The notes under the pieces: model-generated
The model's database searches: none
The model's input: only the letters and a program-made list of their open reading frames with translations
What the model was told of the DNA's origin: nothing
Shown: piece after piece, positions 44,943 to 53,799 of the stretch
Numbering within the stretch: position 1 is the first letter of the stretch
How the letters are laid out: the number at the start of each line of letters is the position of its first letter
Translations under genes and position numbers: made by a program
Origin: Actinomycetes bacterium
GTDB taxonomy: Bacteria; Actinomycetota; Actinomycetes; Actinomycetales; Dermatophilaceae
Direction of reading: 5' to 3'
DNA length: 64,000 bases
Assembly (NCBI GenBank): GCA_029778715.1
Contig: JAKOPT010000019.1
Span: 83,583-147,582, forward strand

Positions 44943-46382
44943 CTAGTCGCCGAGTTCGATGCGGCGGCGGGTGACGAACTCCTCGAGTTCGGCGCGGATC
45001 GCGTCGTCGAGCGGGGGCTGCTCGTAGGCGTCGAGCTTGGCCCGCCACAGGTTCGTCGCGCGCGCGTTGGTGTCGAGGGCGCCGCCGCGGGTCCAGCGCT
45101 CGAAGTTGTCCGAGCTCGACAGGAACGGCCGGTAGAAGGCGGTGCGGAACCGCTCCAGGGTGTGCATCGAGCCGAGGAAGTGCCCGCCGTGCCCGACCTC
45201 CTGGTGGGCGTCGAACCCGAGCGAGCCCTCGTTGATCTCCAACGGCGTGAACTCGTGCTGGAGCATCTCGGTGATCTGGCAGTCGACGACGAACTTCTCG
45301 AAGGACGCCACGAGCCCGCCCTCGAGCCAGCCGGCAGTGTGCATGACCCAGTTGGTGCCGGCGAGGAAGGTCGGCAGGAGGGTCATGAGGGATTCGTAGC
45401 CGGCCTGGGCGTCGGCGACCTGGCTGCTCGTGAGGCCCCCGCCGGTGCGGAACGGCAACCCGAAGTGGCGCGCTATCTGGCCGGTGCAGAGCAGGCCGAT
45501 GCCCGACTCGGGGGTGCCGAACGTCGGCGAGCCCGACTGCATGTCGATGTTGGAGAGGAACGAACCGAAGATCACCGGCGTGCCGGGGCGGATGAGCTGG
45601 GCGAGCGCGATGCCGGAGAGCGCCTCGGCGATCTGCTGGGTGAGCGCGGCGGGGATCGTCACCGGCGACATCGCGCCCATGAGGATGAACGGGGTGAGGA
45701 CGACGGGCTGGGCCGCGGCGGCATACTCGAAGAGCGCGTCGAGCATCCGGTCGTCCCAGCGCAACGGCGAGTTGCAGTTGATGAGCGAAATCGACACGGG
45801 GGTCTTCTCGATGGCCGCGCGCCCCCCGAAGAGGATCTCGCCCATCCTGATGGTGTCGGCGGCGTTGGGGCCGGAGACGACGTTGCCCATGTAGATCTTG
45901 TCGGTGAGCGTCATGAGCGCCAGGTTCATGTCGAGGTGCCGGCTGTCGAGGGGCCGGTCGTTGGGCTCGCAGACCACGCCGCCGGCGGAGTCGAGGACGG
46001 CATACGACTGGGAGAGGCGCAGGAAGTTCTGGTAGTCGGCGAAGGTGCCGTCGCGGCGCACGTCGCCCTCGCGGACGAACGGCGGCCCGTAGACAGCGCC
46101 GAAGGCCATGTGGTCCCCGCCGATGTGGACGGTGTTCGCGGGGTTGCGGGCCTGGACGTCGAACTCCTTGGGCGCCAGAGCGACCTGGGCGAGGACGAAC
46201 TCGGGGTCGAGGAAGACGGTGTTGTCCTCGACGCGCTGCCCGGCCGCCCGGAACAGGTCGAGGGCGCGCTCGCTCATGAACTCGACCCCGATCTCGGTGA
46301 CCAGGCGGCGCCAGGCCCCGTCGAGGGTGGCCATCGCGTCCTGGCTGAGGATCTCGTAGCGGGGCATGCGGTTGACGAACAC
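44943..46382 (-). CDS. mtgB: MttB-family methyltransferase without pyrrolysine (glycine betaine:corrinoid type)
   Basis: 479 aa, full length without any in-frame amber codon, which separates it from pyrrolysine-type MttB. Family motifs: [30 protein letters not shown] and [23 protein letters not shown] start with GGGAG upstream. Non-pyrrolysine members such as MtgB move a methyl from glycine betaine to a corrinoid protein, leaving dimethylglycine. The corrinoid protein, its methyl-THF partner and an activator are encoded divergently next door, and betaine uptake and dimethylglycine oxidation genes surround it. Proline betaine or carnitine as substrate is an alternative. Confidence 0.85.
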   Translation of the reverse strand: MFVNRMPRYEILSQDAMATLDGAWRRLVTEIGVEFMSERALDLFRAAGQRVEDNTVFLDPEFVLAQVALAPKEFDVQARNPANTVHIGGDHMAFGAVYGPPFVREGDVRRDGTFADYQNFLRLSQSYAVLDSAGGVVCEPNDRPLDSRHLDMNLALMTLTDKIYMGNVVSGPNAADTIRMGEILFGGRAAIEKTPVSISLINCNSPLRWDDRMLDALFEYAAAAQPVVLTPFILMGAMSPVTIPAALTQQIAEALSGIALAQLIRPGTPVIFGSFLSNIDMQSGSPTFGTPESGIGLLCTGQIARHFGLPFRTGGGLTSSQVADAQAGYESLMTLLPTFLAGTNWVMHTAGWLEGGLVASFEKFVVDCQITEMLQHEFTPLEINEGSLGFDAHQEVGHGGHFLGSMHTLERFRTAFYRPFLSSSDNFERWTRGGALDTNARATNLWRAKLDAYEQPPLDDAIRAELEEFVTRRRIELGD

Positions 46383-46455
46383 GGCTCTCCCTTGAGCGGT
46401 CGGCCTCGTGGACGAGGCATTGACGAGAATGTGACGAAGATCCTAGCCTCTGGGC

Positions 46456-46473
46456 GTGGAACTTGCGTTCCAC
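46456..46473. promoter_or_regulatory. perfect operator-like palindrome between mtgB and iclR
   Basis: GTGGAACTTGCGTTCCAC: 7-bp arms, TTGC centre, in the divergent promoter region (46,383-46,600). The TGGAA/TTCCA arms resemble classic IclR-family sites. Probable site of the IclR encoded at 46601. Confidence 0.6.
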
Positions 46474-46600
46474 ATGATGGCGCCCCGGTGGGGTATGCCG
46501 TCAAGCCCCGGTTCGCGGGCCCGTCACGGCGGCTGCTTGCGGGCCTCACCGGCATCCGGCGCGCGTGCGCCCCGCCCGACGACCACCAAAGGAGGTGCCC

Positions 46601-47395
46601 GTGCCCGCGCCGCCCACCCCGCCGGTCACCGGCACCCAGGCCGTCGACCGTGCCCTCGACCTCGCCGCCCGCATCGTCCACGCCGGCGGGCCGGTCACCT
46701 TCACCGAGTTGGCCGAGCAGAGCGGCTACGCGCGCTCCACGACCTCGCGGCTGCTCGCCGCCCTCGAACGCGGCGGACTCGTCGGCCGCGGCGAGGACGG
46801 CACCTTCGTGCCCGGCGCCCTCTTCGAGATGTATGCCGCGAGCCACGATGCCGATGCCGTGCTCGTCGAGGCCTCGCGGCCCGAGTTGGTGGCCCTGGGG
46901 GAGGCGACCGGGGAGACGATCAACCTTGCGGTCGCCCGAGCCGGGACGGTGGTCCAGATCGACCAGGTCGACTCGAGCTTCTTCCTCGGCAGCCGCAACT
47001 GGGTGGGGGTGGAGGTGCCGCCGCACACCTCCGCGCTGGGCAAGGTCCTTTACGCCTGGGAGGCGCTGCCGCTGCCCGCGGGGGCCCTGGTGCAGCTCAC
47101 CGCGCAGTCGGTGGGTTCCGTGGACGCTCTCGCCGCCACCTTGCCGACCATCCGTAGGCTGGGCTATGCGACGACCATCGACGAACTCGAACCGGGCCTG
47201 ACCGGGGTCGCCGCCCCGGTCCTGGTCGACGGCAAGGTGGTCGCCGCCCTCGGTGTGTCCGGCCCGACGAGCCGGATCGCCGCCACGATCTCGACGACGG
47301 GGACCGTCGTCGCCGCCCACGCCCGGGCACTCTCAACCCGACTGCGCCGCCATGGTTTCGGAGGCGCCGACCGTCGAAAGGACGGTGCAGCATGA
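46601..47395 (+). CDS. IclR family regulator (corrinoid methyltransferase operon)
   Basis: 264 aa. GTG start at 46601 behind AAAGGAGGTG. Winged helix QAVDRALDLAARIVHAGGPV; ARSTTSRLLAALERGGL; effector domain FLGSRNWVGVEVPPHTSALG. Stop overlaps the mtgC start (47392-47395), so it is the first gene of the mtgC-mtgA-RACo operon and faces mtgB. Second IclR of the locus; probably dedicated to the methyltransferase genes. Confidence 0.88.
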   Translation: MPAPPTPPVTGTQAVDRALDLAARIVHAGGPVTFTELAEQSGYARSTTSRLLAALERGGLVGRGEDGTFVPGALFEMYAASHDADAVLVEASRPELVALGEATGETINLAVARAGTVVQIDQVDSSFFLGSRNWVGVEVPPHTSALGKVLYAWEALPLPAGALVQLTAQSVGSVDALAATLPTIRRLGYATTIDELEPGLTGVAAPVLVDGKVVAALGVSGPTSRIAATISTTGTVVAAHARALSTRLRRHGFGGADRRKDGAA

Positions 47396-48057
47396 CCCCT
47401 GAGGAGATACTCCAAGGTCTGTACGACAAGACCCTCCAGGGCAACGGACCCGACGTGCTGGCCCTGACCCATCAGGCGCTGGACCAGGGGATGGAGCCTG
47501 GGACCCTCCTCTTCGACGCCCTCATCCCCGCCCTCGAAGAGGTCGGCGCCCGCTTCGAGCGCGGCGACTTCTTCGTTCCCGAGATGCTCATCGCCGGCAA
47601 GGCGATGGCCGGGTCGATGGAGGTGCTGCGCCCGCTGCTCGCCGACACCGGGGTGGAGACGATCGGCAAGTTCGTCATGGGCACCGTCCAGGGCGACGTC
47701 CACGACATCGGCAAGAACCTCGTCAACATCATGCTCGAAGGCGCCGGTTTCGAGGTCGTCGACCTTGGCGTCCAGGTCCGCCCGGAGAAGTTCGTTTCCG
47801 CCATCGAGGAACACCGCCCCGACATCGTGGGTTTCTCGGCGTTCCTCACCACGACGATGCCGATGTTCAAGGCGAACATCAACGCCCTCGAGAAGGCCGG
47901 TCTGCGCGACCAGGTCATCGTCATGGTCGGCGGAGCGCCGGTCACCCAGGAGTACGCCGACGTGGTCGGTGCCGACGGGTATGCCGCGGACGCCTCCGCG
48001 ACCGTCAAGCGAGCCAAGGCCCTCCTCGAGGCGCGCCGGACGGCGGTGCCGGCATGA
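47392..48057 (+). CDS. mtgC: corrinoid protein of the methyltransferase system
   Basis: 221 aa, the normal size. N-terminal helical cap (B12-binding-2) then the cobalamin domain with GDVHDIGKNLVNIM: His104 is the lower axial ligand to cobalt. VVDLGVQVRPEKFVSAIEEH follows as in MtgC, MtbC and MtaC. It accepts the methyl from the MttB-type enzyme and hands it to the pterin methyltransferase encoded next. ATG overlaps the iclR stop; its own stop overlaps mtgA. Confidence 0.93.
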   Translation: MTPEEILQGLYDKTLQGNGPDVLALTHQALDQGMEPGTLLFDALIPALEEVGARFERGDFFVPEMLIAGKAMAGSMEVLRPLLADTGVETIGKFVMGTVQGDVHDIGKNLVNIMLEGAGFEVVDLGVQVRPEKFVSAIEEHRPDIVGFSAFLTTTMPMFKANINALEKAGLRDQVIVMVGGAPVTQEYADVVGADGYAADASATVKRAKALLEARRTAVPA

Positions 48058-48998
48058 CGGCATACGAGGGTCCGGTCCGGCGCACGGTGCTGCGCTCGGC
48101 GACCAAAGAGGTGGTCATCGCGTCCGACGCCCCCTTCTGCATCATCGGGGAGCGGATCAACCCCACCGGCCGGCGGCTGTTCCAGGAGCAGTTGCGCGCC
48201 GGTGACCTGTCGTTGGTCGCCAAGGATGTCGCCGCGCAGGTGGCCGGCGGCGCCGACGTCCTCGACGTCAACATGGGTGTGCCGCTGACCGACGAACCGG
48301 AGTTGCTCAGCAAGGCGATTCAACTGGTCCAGTCGCTCACCGACCTCCCGATCTGCATCGATTCCTCGGTCGTCGAGGCCCTCGAAGCGGGGTTGTCGGT
48401 CTACCAGGGGCGGGCCCTGGTCAACTCGGTGACCGGTGAGGACGAGCGGCTGGAGGCGATCCTGCCGTTGGTCAAGAAGTACGACGCGGCGATCATCGCC
48501 CTCCCCAACGACGCCGACGAGATTCCCATGGACTGGGAGAAGCGGATCGAGCTGACCGCCAAGATCGTGCGGGTCGCCACCGAGGAGTACGGCATCGCCA
48601 TCGAGGACATCGTGATCGACCCGCTGGCCATGCCGATCGGGGCCGATCCGACGGTGGGCCGCACCGCGTTGCGGACGATCCGCGAGATCCACGACCGGTG
48701 GGGCCTGAACATGACGTGCGGCGCCTCGAACGTCTCCTTCGGTATGCCGGGTCGGCACGCCATCAACGCGGCCTGGCTGCCGCTGGCGATGGCGGAGGGG
48801 ATGACAAGCGCCATCATGGACGCGCGCACGCCGCTCATCGTGGAGGCGGTGCGGGCCGCGGACCTGCTCCTCGGCAACGACGAGTGGGGCATGGCGTGGA
48901 TTTCGGCCTTCCGAGCCAAGGAGGCCGCGGCCAAGGCGGCGGCCGAAGCCGCGGCTGAGGCGGCGGCGGCTGCCGCGGGCACCGACGCGGGCGCGTAG
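48054..48998 (+). CDS. mtgA: methyltetrahydrofolate:corrinoid methyltransferase
   Basis: 314 aa. Pterin-binding (DHPS-like) TIM barrel: CIIGERINPTGRRLFQEQL, GGADVLDVNMGVPLTDEPE, ICIDSSVVEALEAGL and CGASNVSFGMPGRH. In this context it moves the methyl from methylcobalamin on MtgC to tetrahydrofolate. The last 25 residues are an Ala/Glu/Lys repeat (AKAAAEAAAEAAAAAAG), likely a disordered or helical tail. Overlaps mtgC by four bases. Confidence 0.88.
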   Translation: MTAYEGPVRRTVLRSATKEVVIASDAPFCIIGERINPTGRRLFQEQLRAGDLSLVAKDVAAQVAGGADVLDVNMGVPLTDEPELLSKAIQLVQSLTDLPICIDSSVVEALEAGLSVYQGRALVNSVTGEDERLEAILPLVKKYDAAIIALPNDADEIPMDWEKRIELTAKIVRVATEEYGIAIEDIVIDPLAMPIGADPTVGRTALRTIREIHDRWGLNMTCGASNVSFGMPGRHAINAAWLPLAMAEGMTSAIMDARTPLIVEAVRAADLLLGNDEWGMAWISAFRAKEAAAKAAAEAAAEAAAAAAGTDAGA

Positions 48999-49009
48999 GC
49001 TGCCCGATC

Positions 49010-50944
49010 GTGACTGCCACCGACGACGACCGCCGCTCCGTCGAGGCCCTGCGCCGCGAGGGGCTCATCGAGCCACACGAGGCGCACGAGGCGACCCACG
49101 ACGGCAGCGGTCGGGTGTTGTTGTCCTTCGCCCCGGCGGGACGCGACGTGCGCGTCCCGCCCGGGGTGTCGGTGTTCGATGCCGCGTCCTGGAACGGCAT
49201 CGCCATCGACTCCACCTGTGGTGGTCACGGCACCTGCCGCAAGTGCAAGGTGCAACTGACCTCGGGCACCTCGCCCATCACGCGCCACGACGTGCGCACC
49301 TTCAGCCAGACCGAACTCGCCGACGGCTGGCGCCTGGCGTGCCTGGTCAAGGCCACCCGCGACCTGGCGCTCACCGTGCCGCCGCTGGTGACCCGGCCCA
49401 AGGCCTCGACGGTCGGGGTCGGCCGACAGGTCATCCTGCGCCCCAACGTGCAGAAGCGGTACGTCGAGTTGGACGAGCCGAGCCTGAGCGATCAGCGCAC
49501 CGACTACGAGCGGCTCACCGGCGCCCTCGACGACCTCGATGTGCGTCCTGATTTGCATGCGCTGCGCCGGCTGCCGACGGTGCTGCGGGCGTCGGACTTC
49601 AAGGTCACCGCGGTCGTCGTCGACGAGGACCTCATCGACGTCGAACCCGGGGACACGACCGGGCGCCGGTTCGCCGTGGCTTTCGACCTGGGGACGACGA
49701 CGGTCGTGGCGACCCTGCTCGACCTCGACACGGGTACCCCGGTGGCCGTGGCCTCGATGCTCAACCGGCAGCAACCCTTCGGCGGCGATGTCATCACCCG
49801 GATTTCGGCGACGATGATGGACCCGGCCGCCCTGGGGCGCCTGCAGGAATTGGCGCAAAGCACCCTGCGCGATCTGGTCCTCGAGGTGTGCGCCGAGGGC
49901 GGGGTGCAGGCCGGCGAGGTCTACGAGGTCGCTCTTGGGGGAAACGCGACGATGACCGCGCTGTTGCTGGGCATCGACCCCGAGCCGCTCGGGGTGGCGC
50001 CGTTCATCCAGAGCAGCGCCGACTGGCCGGTGCTCTTGGGCAGTGACCTCGGCTTGGGGGAGGCCGTCCATCCTCGGGCTCGGGCGTACGTGTTTCCCGC
50101 GCTCGGGGCCTACGTCGGCGGGGACATCGTCGCCGGGATGCTCGCCAGCGGCATCGACCGGGACAAGCGGGTGCGGCTGTTCATCGACGTCGGCACCAAC
50201 TGCGAGATCGTCGCCACCGACGGCGAGCGGATCGTGGCGACCGCGGCACCGGCCGGCCCGGCCTTCGAGGGCGGGGCGATCCGGTGCGGGATGCGGGCCG
50301 CCGAGGGGGCCGTCGAGGTCGTCAAACTCTCCGACGACGACGTCACGCTGGGGGTCATCGGCGACGTCGACCCGGTGGGCATCTGCGGTTCGGGCCTGGT
50401 CGATGCGGTGGCCGAACTGGCCCGGGTCGGCCTCCTCGACGCGACCGGGAGGTTCATCCCCCAGGAGGAGGCGGCGGCACGGCATACCGGGTTGGTCGAC
50501 CGGCTCACCGCGATGGGGGAGGAGCGGGTGTTCATCCTGCACCGGCCCAGCCCCGATGCCGAGCCGAGCGAGTGCGTCTACCTCTCCCAGCGGGATGTGC
50601 GCGAGTTGCAGTTTGCCAAGGCGGCGATCTCGACGGGCTGGACGCTGCTCCTGGAGGAGTTGGGGGTCGAGGCGCGCGAGGTGCAGCAGGTGTTGCTGGC
50701 TGGGTCGTTCGGGTCGTACCTGTCGCCCGCGTCCGCGATCCGGGTTGGGTTGGTGCCCAAACTGTCCGTGCTGCGGATCGTCTCGGCCGGCAACGTCGCT
50801 GGTGAGGGCGCCAAAATGGCGTTGCTGTCCGCGCGCGAGCGGGCCGGTGCCCAGGCGCTGCTCACGGAGGTGACCTATGTCGAACTCTCCGACCGACCCG
50901 ACTTCAACGACCGGTTCGTCGACTTGCTCGCCTTCCCCTCCTGA
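49010..50944 (+). CDS. RACo-type corrinoid activation protein (2Fe-2S, ASKHA ATPase, DUF4445)
   Basis: 644 aa. N-terminal plant-type [2Fe-2S] domain with Cys70, Cys76, Cys79 and Cys111 (STCGGHGTCRKCKV ... LACLV), a linker, then a RACo-type middle and C-terminal ASKHA domain (FAVAFDLGTTTVVATLLDLD; LFIDVGTNCEIVATDGE; LLAGSFGSYLSP). Such proteins use ATP to reduce cobalt(II) back to cobalt(I) when the corrinoid protein is oxidised. GTG start 11 bases after mtgA. Its presence shows that the corrinoid system here is complete. Confidence 0.92.
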   Translation: MTATDDDRRSVEALRREGLIEPHEAHEATHDGSGRVLLSFAPAGRDVRVPPGVSVFDAASWNGIAIDSTCGGHGTCRKCKVQLTSGTSPITRHDVRTFSQTELADGWRLACLVKATRDLALTVPPLVTRPKASTVGVGRQVILRPNVQKRYVELDEPSLSDQRTDYERLTGALDDLDVRPDLHALRRLPTVLRASDFKVTAVVVDEDLIDVEPGDTTGRRFAVAFDLGTTTVVATLLDLDTGTPVAVASMLNRQQPFGGDVITRISATMMDPAALGRLQELAQSTLRDLVLEVCAEGGVQAGEVYEVALGGNATMTALLLGIDPEPLGVAPFIQSSADWPVLLGSDLGLGEAVHPRARAYVFPALGAYVGGDIVAGMLASGIDRDKRVRLFIDVGTNCEIVATDGERIVATAAPAGPAFEGGAIRCGMRAAEGAVEVVKLSDDDVTLGVIGDVDPVGICGSGLVDAVAELARVGLLDATGRFIPQEEAAARHTGLVDRLTAMGEERVFILHRPSPDAEPSECVYLSQRDVRELQFAKAAISTGWTLLLEELGVEAREVQQVLLAGSFGSYLSPASAIRVGLVPKLSVLRIVSAGNVAGEGAKMALLSARERAGAQALLTEVTYVELSDRPDFNDRFVDLLAFPS

Positions 50945-50989
50945 GCCGTCGTTTTCGTCGTCCCACCCGTCACCCGGCGTCTCGTCCCA

Positions 50990-51094
50990 CCCGTCACCCT
51001 TTTCCCGCCTGAACCCACAAACGTCCACTTCGCACAGGAACCTTAGGGGTGCGAACTCGACGGTGGACGGTTCAGGCGGGAAAAGTGTGACGGG
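50990..51094. repeat. dispersed palindromic intergenic repeat, copy 3 (most symmetrical)
   Basis: Starts CCCGTCACCCTTTTCCCGCC (from 50990) and ends GGTTCAGGCGGGAAAAGTG, the two ends being reverse complements; the centre has CACTTCGCAC and GGTGCGAA. Lies between the RACo and DUF1638 genes. Confidence 0.75.
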
Positions 51095-51149
51095 CGAGGA
51101 GGCCGGTCGTGCGACGGGTGGGGCTGGCGAGGTATCAGGGGCTGGTGAG

Positions 51150-51755
51150 GTGCACGGGGTTGGTGTGATTGCCTGTGGGGCGCTCGCCACGCACATCGGC
51201 GCGCTCCGGGACCTCAACGGCTGGGACCTCACGATCTACCCGCTCAACCCCCTCCTGCACAACACGCCCGCCGCTATCGCCGGCGAGGTCGAGCGGCTCG
51301 CCGGCGAGGTGAGCGGGCGGCATACCCGACTGGCCGTGGGGTATGCCGACTGCGGCACCTACGGCGCGCTCGACGCCCTCTGCGCCCGGCTGGGGATCGC
51401 TCGTCTCCCCGGGCTGCACTGCTACGACCTGTATGCCGGGGCGCCCACCATCGAGGCGCTGCTCGCCGAGGCGCCCGGCACCTATGTGCTCACCGATTTC
51501 CTCGTGAAGTCGTTCGCGCGCACGGTCATCGCCGAGTTGGGGTTGGACCGTTACGCGGAGCTGCGGGACGACTACTTCAAGCACTACACCCAGGTCGTCT
51601 GGCTCAGGCAAACCACCGATCCGGTCGAGCAGGCCCAATTGCGCACTCTCGCCGAGGACGCAGCCCAGCGGATCGGGCTCCCACTTCGAGTCCGCCAGAC
51701 AGGGCTCGGGGCCCTGGCAGCAGCCTTGGCCGGCCTCGTCACCCCCGCGAGGTGA
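51150..51755 (+). CDS. DUF1638 protein linked to corrinoid methyltransferases
   Basis: 201 aa from GTG 51150 (VHGVGVIACGALATHIGALR); a frame to 50877 exists but crosses the repeat. Family features: ACGALA opening, YPLNPLLHNTP, YADCGTYGALDALCARLG with conserved Cys residues and LPGLHCYDLY. DUF1638 proteins are regularly encoded beside MttB-type and corrinoid genes and are thought to help the corrinoid system, but no activity is proven. Overlaps the convergent homocysteine methyltransferase by 17 bases. Confidence 0.8.
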   Translation: MHGVGVIACGALATHIGALRDLNGWDLTIYPLNPLLHNTPAAIAGEVERLAGEVSGRHTRLAVGYADCGTYGALDALCARLGIARLPGLHCYDLYAGAPTIEALLAEAPGTYVLTDFLVKSFARTVIAELGLDRYAELRDDYFKHYTQVVWLRQTTDPVEQAQLRTLAEDAAQRIGLPLRVRQTGLGALAAALAGLVTPAR

Positions 51756-52647
51756 TGGGCGTTCCCCGCAGGGCCCTCGCCATCGACGCTGTGTGTTCCG
51801 CGGTCGAGCCGCAACACGACCCGACCACATCGACGCCCAGCGAGCGCAGCGCCACCGCGTGCTCGGCCATCCCGGCCGGGTCGACGGTGTAGACGAACTC
51901 GCCGCCCTCCAGGTGCGGCAACCCGGCGTTGGACTGGGCGATGACGAGCACGTCTTCATCGCCGCGGGCGGCGATCAACTGGGTGGCGATCGTCATCATC
52001 TCCTCCGGGCCGCGTCCGCAATTGGCGCCGACCGCGTCGGCTCCCGCCGCGCCCAGTTCGCGCACCGCGGACGCCGGGTCGACGCCCATCATGGTCCGCA
52101 GGTTGGTGTCGAACGACAGCGTTGCGATGATGGGGAGTTCGGGCGCGACCGCACGTGCGGCGGCAATCGCCGCCTTGGCCTCCCCGAGGTCGCTCATCGT
52201 CTCCACGAGCACCAGATCGATCCCCCCGGCGACCAGCGCCCGCAGTTGCTCGGCGAACATCTCCTGCGCGTCCTGCGGGGTCAAGGTGCCCAGCGGTTCG
52301 AGCAGTTCCCCCGACGGGCCGACGTCACCGGCGACCAGGATGCCGTGTGCGTCCGCTACCTCCCGGGCCAGGGCCGCGCCCAAGCGGTTGACCTCCGCCA
52401 CCTGGTCCTCGAGGCCGTTCATGGCCAGCCGGGCCCGCGTCCCCCCGAACGTGTTGGTCGAGAGGATCGTCGCGCCGGCCGCGGCATACTCCTCGTGAAG
52501 TGAGCGGATGGCCTCGGGATTGGTGAGGTTCCACGATTCGGCGACGTCTCCGGGCGGCAGGCCGCGCTCTTGCAGCAGCCAGCCGTAGCCGCCGTCGATC
52601 AGGGGCAAGCGGCCGTTGAGCAGGGTGGCCAGCCGATTCGTCGTCAC
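51739..52647 (-). CDS. homocysteine S-methyltransferase family protein (BHMT-like)
   Basis: 302 aa. A TIM barrel with the zinc site: DGGYGWLLQERGL, GADAVGANCGRGPEEMM (Cys) and DVVGSCCGSTAEHTASM (Cys-Cys). The family moves a methyl to homocysteine from betaine, S-methylmethionine or dimethylsulfonio compounds. In this locus betaine is an attractive donor, giving dimethylglycine plus methionine by a corrinoid-free route; selenocysteine or SMM use cannot be excluded. Confidence 0.85.
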   Translation of the reverse strand: MTTNRLATLLNGRLPLIDGGYGWLLQERGLPPGDVAESWNLTNPEAIRSLHEEYAAAGATILSTNTFGGTRARLAMNGLEDQVAEVNRLGAALAREVADAHGILVAGDVGPSGELLEPLGTLTPQDAQEMFAEQLRALVAGGIDLVLVETMSDLGEAKAAIAAARAVAPELPIIATLSFDTNLRTMMGVDPASAVRELGAAGADAVGANCGRGPEEMMTIATQLIAARGDEDVLVIAQSNAGLPHLEGGEFVYTVDPAGMAEHAVALRSLGVDVVGSCCGSTAEHTASMARALRGTPITSRG

Positions 52648-52774
52648 CGCTCCAGGGTAGGCCAGGACGGTTTGTCGTATGCCGCCCGCTCACGCGAGGC
52701 CGTTGACGTCGTATGCCGTCCGCTCACCCCCTGTCGCGCCGCCGCGGTCCGGCGGGGCGTCCGCGTCGAGTGCG

Positions 52775-53623
52775 TCAGCGGGGGGCGGGCGCGGCGAGCA
52801 GGCGCTGCCGCCACGCTTCGATGACGTCTACCTGGTTGAAGGTGAAGACGTGGAAACCCTCGATGGCCAGGTTGGGCTCGGCCGAAAGGGCCGAGACGCG
52901 GGTGACGAACTTGTCGGGGTGGAACCCGGGTGCGGCGATCCGGGCGAAGATCGAGCGCTGCTTCTTGAGGAAGCGCATCGACTCCCCGACCCCGATAACG
53001 GTGGCCATCCGCAGCAGTTTGGCCCGCTCGACCGGTCCGGGGACGCCGACGAGCACCGGAAGGGTCACTCCCCGGCGGCGCACCCGCTCGATCCACTGGC
53101 TGAAGTGCTCGTCCGAGAACGTCATGTTCGACACCAGATGAGTCGCGTATTGGCGCTTGTCCCACATCGCCTGAATGGTCACGTCGTCATCGATGGTCGG
53201 GTGCGACTCGGGGTAGCCGGTGATCCCCACGTGGGTGAACGGGCGGCCCAGGGCGTCGAGGTCGCGCAACAGATCGAGGGCTTGGACGTAGTCGCCGACC
53301 GGAGGAGTCGCGTCGCCGGCGGGCACGAACACCGAGGTGATCCCTTCGGCCGTGAGCCGGGCGACGATCTCCTCGAGCTCGGTGCGGCCGTGGATCATCC
53401 GGGCCGCGAGGTGGGGGACGACGCGGTAGCCCAGACGGGCCAGGTCCACGGTCGTCGACAGGGTTGCCTCAAGCCCCTTGCCTTGCGCGGCCGTGATCGT
53501 GATCGGCACCTCGGTCGGCACATGTTGGGTGACCTGGTCGACAATCTTGGCCGTCGGCATCACCTCGTACCGGGAGTGGGCGATGAGGTCGTGCAGCCGG
53601 GAAGAGGGATAAGTGTTGCTCAT
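52775..53623 (-). CDS. metF: methylenetetrahydrofolate reductase family protein
   Basis: 282 aa, MetF-like TIM barrel (PTEVPITITAAQGKGLEATL; VFVPAGDATPPVGDYVQALD; HVGITGYPESHP; GFHVFTFNQVD). It may run in the oxidative direction to recover methylene-THF from the methyl-THF made by MtgA. The usual Glu near the N-terminus is not evident, so it belongs to a divergent subgroup. A TTGC-N7-GCAA site spans the start codon (53616-53630). Confidence 0.8.
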   Translation of the reverse strand: MSNTYPSSRLHDLIAHSRYEVMPTAKIVDQVTQHVPTEVPITITAAQGKGLEATLSTTVDLARLGYRVVPHLAARMIHGRTELEEIVARLTAEGITSVFVPAGDATPPVGDYVQALDLLRDLDALGRPFTHVGITGYPESHPTIDDDVTIQAMWDKRQYATHLVSNMTFSDEHFSQWIERVRRRGVTLPVLVGVPGPVERAKLLRMATVIGVGESMRFLKKQRSIFARIAAPGFHPDKFVTRVSALSAEPNLAIEGFHVFTFNQVDVIEAWRQRLLAAPAPR

Positions 53624-53630
53624 CGTGCAA
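53616..53630. promoter_or_regulatory. TTGC-N7-GCAA palindrome at the metF start
   Basis: TTGCTCATCGTGCAA. Shares ATCGTGCAA with the site before the dimethylglycine dehydrogenase (12141). It overlaps the metF ATG, so binding would block transcription or a leaderless start. The rest of 53,631-53,799 holds no gene. Confidence 0.55.
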
Positions 53631-53799
53631 CCTGTCTCGTGATACGCACCATTGGGAACCGAGGGGACAGCCTAGGCGCTCCCGGGCCGCGCCGCTACCA
53701 CCCATCCACCGGTATGCCGTCCGCCCCCGGCGCACTCTCACCCGAGCCGGGCACCCGCTGCCCGTACGACGAGATCTGCCACCTCGCCCAGGAGCGGAC

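Noticed and set aside
44943..46382. Pyrrolysine-containing trimethylamine methyltransferase
   Set aside because: No in-frame amber codon interrupts the gene and no pyl genes are seen; it belongs to the non-pyrrolysine branch.
43546..46473. 975-aa minus-strand ORF joining sdaA to upstream sequence
   Set aside because: The upstream half is the shadow of mtgB in another frame; sdaA starts at 44925.
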